Assembly: GCA_016617855.1 (NCBI GenBank)
Contig: JAECUM010096232.1
Coordinates: 124,001 to 188,000 of the forward strand
Direction of reading: 5' to 3'
DNA length: 64,000 nucleotides
Origin: Megalonaias nervosa
Taxonomy: Eukaryota; Mollusca; Bivalvia; Unionida; Unionidae
Shown in pieces: positions 59,673-64,000 of the stretch (the stretch's first letter is position 1; every line of letters begins with the position of its first letter). A model generated the notes under the pieces. The model worked only from the letters and a program-made list of their open reading frames with translations. It made no database searches and was not told the origin of the DNA. The translations under genes and the position numbers were made by a program.

Positions 59673-59744
59673 CTATGATAACAATAAAATGAATAATTCA
59701 CCATGAATATAAGTAATAAGCATTATTATATTATAGAACACATT

Positions 59745-60019
59745 ACAAAGTACTTCAGGGGCCACGAGTGGCCGAGTGGTCTAAAGCGCTCATCGTTACG
59801 GATCACTGCCATCTCACCTCTGTCTACGTGGGTTTGAGTCTCGGGCTCGGCCAATGTGGTTACGTGAGGAAGCTTGCCGGTAGCTTCTTGTGAGTCGGTG
59901 GTTCTTTCCGGGTTCTCCCGGGTTCTTCCTCCAACATTAATACTGGCCGCCATGTATGGCCTATCTTGTGCTGAAAAATGACGTTAAACCCTATAACAAC
60001 AACAACAACAAAGTACTTC
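59745..60019 (+). mobile_element. SINE family S2, full copy with target-site duplication
   Basis: ACAAAGTACTTC occurs at 59745-59756 and 60008-60019. The body 59757-60007 has the intact head GGCCGAGTGGTCTAAAGCGC (box A-like), GGGTTTGAGTCTC (box B-like) and a CAA tail. It is the best reference copy of S2 in the window. Confidence 0.95.
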
Positions 60020-60139
60020 CTGTATTTATTATTTTTAAAGCCCTTTTGTTCTATTCCATTATTTGTTGCGTTATTTTTCGTTTTCTGAAAACATAGAGTT
60101 GGAATTAAAATCATTAAGTCATCATCGAGTTCATTATGT

Positions 60140-61810
60140 CATTTGTCTGATACAACCTTTATGCTTGGGATGGCTATGACCTTAATACTTGGGATGGCTA
60201 TGACCTTTATGCTTGGGATGACTTTGACCTTTATGCTTGGGATGGCTATGAACTTAATGCTTGGGATGGATATGACCTTAATGCCTGGGATGGCTCTGAC
60301 TTTTTTATGCTTGGGATGGCTATGACCATTATGCTTGGGATGTCTATGACCTTACTGCTTGGGATGGCTATGACCTTTATGCTTGGGATGTCTATGACCT
60401 TTATGTTTGGGATAGCTTATGACCTTTATGCTTGGGATGGCTATGACCTTTATGCATGGGATGGCTATGACCTTTATGCATGGGATGGCTATGACCTTTA
60501 TGCTTGGGATGGCTATGACCTTTATGCTTCTGATGGCTATGACCTTTATGTTTGTGACAACTATGGTCTTTCTGCTTGGAATGGCTATGACCTTAATACT
60601 TGGGACAGCAATGACCTTTATGCTTGGGATGGCTATGACCTTCATGCTTGGGATGGCTATGAACTTTATGCTTTGGATGGCTATGACCTTTGTGTTTTGG
60701 GATGGCTATGACCTTTGTGTTTTGGGATGGCTATGACCTTTATAACTGGGGCAGCTATGACCTTTATGCTATGGATGGCTATGTGCTATGGATGGATATA
60801 ACCTTCATGCTTGGGATGGCTATGACCTTTATGCTATGGATAGCTATGACCTTTATGCTTGGGATGGCTATGACCTTTATGCTTGGGATGGCTATGACCT
60901 TTATGCTTGGGATGGCTATGACCTTTATGCTTGGGATGGCTATGACCTTTATGTTTGGGATGGCTATGACCTTTATGCTATGGATGGCTATAACCTTTAT
61001 GCTTGGGATGGCTATGACCCTTATGTTTGGAATGGCTTGGGATGGCTATAACCTTTATGCTTGGGATGGCTATGACCCTTATGTTTGGAATGGCTTGGGA
61101 TGGCTATGACCTTTATGCTATGGATGGCTATAACCTTTATGCTTGGGATGGCTATGACCCTTATGTTTGGAATGGCTTGGGATGGCTATAACCTTTATGC
61201 TTGGGATGGCTATGACCCTTATGTTTGGAATGGCTTGGGATGGCTATGACCCTTATGTTTGGAATGGCTTGGGATGGCTATAACCTTTATGCTTGGGATG
61301 GCTATGACCCTTATGTTTGGAATGGCTTGGGATGGCTATAACCTTTATGCTTGGGATGGCTATGACCCTTATGTTTGCAATGGCTTGGGATGGCTATAAC
61401 CTTTATGCTTGGGATGGCTATGACCCTTATGTTTGCAATGGCTTGGGATGGCTATAACCTTTATGTTTGGGATGGCTATGACCCTTATGTTTGGAATGGC
61501 TTGGGATGGCTATAACCTTTATGCTTGGGATGGCTATGACCCTTATGTTTGGAATGGCTTGGAATGGCTATATCCTTTATGCTTGGGATGGCTATGACCC
61601 TTATGTTTGGAATGGCTTGGGATGGCTATGACCTTTATGCTTGGGATGGCTATGACCCTTATGTTTGGAATGGCTTGGGATGGCTATAACCTTTATGCTT
61701 GGGATGGCTATGACCTTTATGTTTGGAATGGCTTGGGATGGCTATGACCCTTATGTTTGGAATGGCTTGGGATGGCTATGACCCTTATGTTTGGAATGGC
61801 TTGGGTTGGC
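60140..61810. repeat. Minisatellite, 24-bp period, with 59-bp higher-order repeat
   Basis: The unit is GCTTGGGATGGCTATGACCT plus TTAT. From about 61.0 kb a compound unit of two 24-mers plus TTTGGAATGGC gives a 59-bp step (for example 61025 to 61084 and 61165 to 61224). The array covers 1.67 kb of intron immediately downstream of exon 61941-62047 in gene direction. Confidence 0.95.
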
Positions 61811-61940
61811 TATGATCTTTATATTCAGATATGTGACTATATACATACAGAACTTTCATCTGCAAATCCTTCTTCCTAGTTCTGGCTAACATACAGCATT
61901 CTGTAGAGGCCAGTCCTAAAATGAACAGGAAGATACTAAC

Positions 61941-62047
61941 CCTAAATGTTTGGCAGCAAAAAGGACGCTTCTTTCCAACAGTATACAAGAGAAAACTTTG
62001 ATCAACTTGTCCACTCCTAAATTGGTCAGGAGACATTCCCAGTTTAC
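61941..62047 (-). CDS. DENND2: DENND2-type gene, first exon seen (cDENN)
   Basis: On the minus strand the acceptor is CTTTATTTCAG and the donor is AAACATTTAGG|GTTAGT. It has 35 codons plus two bases: VNWECLLTNLGVDKLIKVFS, then CILLERSVLFAAKHL. DENN proteins show the same block as V-DFECLF-x-L-x(n)-LL-ERRVIF-x-A-x-KL. GG plus A of the next exon makes Gly. The exon sits in a gap of under 300 bp between two minisatellites (60140-61810 and 62105-62890). Confidence 0.88.
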
Positions 62048-62104
62048 CTGAAATAAAGGCACACAAATACACAAAGCTAATGTTTCTGAAGCAAATCAGC
62101 AGAT

Positions 62105-62890
62105 TTCTGGCACTGTTTTCATCAATTAAGTCTTTACCATCTCTCCATTCACTCTGTTAAATCTCATCCATTAGCCCTGTTAAATCTTACCTACTCACCC
62201 TATTAATTCTCATCCATTAGCCCTGTTAAATCTTATCTACTCACCCTATTAAATCTCATCCATTAGCCCTGTTAAATCTTATCTACTCACCCTATTAAAT
62301 CTCATCCATTAGCCCTGTTAAATCTTATCTACTCACCCTATTAAATCTCATCCATTAGCACTGATAAATCTTACCTACTCACCCTATTAAATCTCATCCA
62401 TTAGCCCTGTTAAATCTTATCTACTCACCCTATTAAATCTCACCCGCTCACACTGTTAAACCACATCCATTTACCCATCTTACTAAATCTCATCACCATG
62501 TTAAATCGCATCCATTCACCAATAAAATCTCTCATCCATTCACCCACTCTGCTAAATCTCAACCATTCATCCAACTGAATCTCATCCATATACTCACCCT
62601 GCTAAATCTCAGCCATCCACCTGTTAAATATCTCTATTCACCCTGCTAAATCTCAGCCATCCACCTGTTAAATATCTCTATTCACCCAGCAAAATCTAAT
62701 CTCTCCACCTGTTAAATCGCTCCATTCACCCAGCTAAATCTCATCTCTCCACCTGTTAAATTTCTACAGTCACCCAGCTAAATCGAATCTCTCCACCTGT
62801 TAAATTGCTCCATTCACCCAGCTAAATCTCATTTCTCCACCTGTTAAATCTCTCCATCCACTCTGCTAAATCTAATCCATTCACCCTGCA
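62105..62890. repeat. Minisatellite, about 46-48-bp period
   Basis: CTCATCCATTAGCCCTGTTA, AATCTTATCTACTCACC and CTATTAAATCT recur at the left. To the right it grades into shorter CACCTGTTAAATCTCTCC and ATTCACCCAGCTAAATCTC units. Confidence 0.93.
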
Positions 62891-62934
62891 AAATCTTTTC
62901 ATAAAACTTTCAATCTGAAACAGATAATTTGCTT

Positions 62935-63130
62935 ACTGCAGTAAAACCTACATAAGTCAAACATCAGTTGCTTGAATACTTAATGCTGGAAAACTTCCAT
63001 AGGTCAAACATCAGTTACCTGAATACTTAATGCAGGAAAACTTCCATAGGTCAAACAGTTACTTGAATACTTAATGAGTGAAAACTTCCATAAGTCAAAC
63101 ATCAGTTACTTGAATACTTGGCATCACTTA
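62935..63130. repeat. Tandem units of about 50-60 bp
   Basis: AAGTCAAACATCAGTTACTT, GAATACTTAATG and AAAACTTCCATA recur four times. Confidence 0.88.
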
Positions 63131-64000
63131 AATGACTCTCTCATGTCTGTGACTTGAGACAACTCGAAACCACCCAAAATTGGAACCATTTTTCAACTTT
63201 TTCTTTCTACTCTACTTGGTAATTTCCTATATCTCTGGATCTATTGATGATTTATGTTTTTAATTTTTAGCTGAAGCAACTGTTTTTTCATACAACATCC
63301 TATATACAACTTGTGTAAGTTTTCGTTTGAGATGCACCATGATCCTTAAAGAACCTAGGAAACAAAGGCTTACAGATATCAGTGGTTCTATCAACTCTGT
63401 GTTGGTCTATTATACTGCTGTATATTTCAAGTTATGAATTACTAAATTTTCTGAGAAAAATAATCTTGATATTTCACTGGAGTGAAATATCAATAAATTA
63501 TTTTTCACTGCCTTTCAATAAACAGTGATAACATTATGACCACAAAATCATGAAACTTGTGAATGACTCTTACAAAATCTAGTAGTAAATACGACCTCAA
63601 AGTGCAAACAACCCCAGTTCAAACAAAAAATGAGCAAATACCTTTTTTCCCCCTTCTTTTATGTGCTGTTTGGGAAAGAGAATTATGTTGCTACTTATAT
63701 TTTCTGTGTGAATGCAGACAAAACATAGCAGAACATAAACAGCAAACTGCTGACATTATCGCACATGATACATACAAAAATCTGCCACTTCAATCTGTTA
63801 TGCATATTGGTAGCCAATACGCTTAAAATAAAAATGAAATCTGCTTGCTCCACTCAGGAAAATGCCGAGTTTTTAACCCACTCAATGAAATATATGTTAC
63901 TCACTCAGAGTAAGCACATATCACCTCTATATACTTCATAATTCTGAACTTCCCGACTCAGAATATAACTAGGCCACTAAGCGGTCATATCCCTAATGGG
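63131..64000. other. Right edge, presumably intron of the DENND2-type gene
   Basis: No exon, SINE or array was recognised. Neither strand shows DENN-domain blocks here, so the exon preceding 62047 lies beyond the window or is very short. Confidence 0.45.

Noticed and set aside
60143..61109. Repeat proteins from the 24-bp array (MTFMLGMA type)
   Set aside because: Tandem-repeat artefact; the frame is lost when the 59-bp compound unit starts.

Overview
The window is eukaryotic, AT-rich nuclear DNA: multi-exon genes with GT-AG introns, tRNA-derived SINEs with CAA or CA tails, palindromic MITEs, a decayed DIRS-type retrotransposon and very many minisatellites. Repeat style (CAAGGGAG/CTCCCTTG inverted motif, DIRS element, several tRNA SINEs, minisatellite-rich introns) suggests a mollusc, probably a bivalve. 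That is an inference from sequence style, not a match to a named genome.

Two host genes can be read, facing each other. The left one is on the + strand, from before 4165 to about 29.9 kb. Its exons are 4165-4260, 5493-6046, 6427-6510, a 27-nt exon at 7008-7034, 10506-10642, a possible 36-nt cassette at 12615-12650, and 21808-21956. After these come competing 3' exons that give at least two C-termini: a stop at 24369, or a stop at 29928 reached through 23752-23810 and 27859-27942. The protein part visible is a Ser/Thr/Pro-rich linker followed by a charged helical segment. It resembles the C-terminal half of the PLEKHA5/6/7 family, but this is tentative because no PH or WW domain lies in the window.

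The right one is on the - strand, from beyond the right edge down to a stop at 45310. Five exons (61941-62047, 59495-59672, 57499-57622, 52503-52748, 45310-45392) join in perfect phase. They encode the later part of a DENN domain plus the C-terminus of a DENND2-type Rab guanine-nucleotide exchange factor. The upstream exons are outside the window or were not found.

Layout: 1-4.2 kb, old repeats and a pogo/Tigger-like transposase remnant; 4.2-30 kb, the + gene with introns full of minisatellites, SINEs and MITEs; 30-43 kb, intergenic sequence with SINEs and a DIRS-like element (37.87-41.47 kb, - strand); 43-64 kb, the - gene, whose introns are almost tiled by minisatellites of 24 to 48 bp period. 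By adding array spans I estimate roughly 11 kb of tandem repeat in 64 kb. Long open frames inside these arrays are artefacts of periods divisible by three and are not annotated as genes.

The most interesting items are: the competing 3' exons of the + gene; a MITE family with about ten copies built from two related hairpins inside common terminal inverted repeats; SINE copies with intact target-site duplications, including a SINE-in-SINE nest; SINEs that split minisatellite arrays; and higher-order structure in several minisatellites next to exons.
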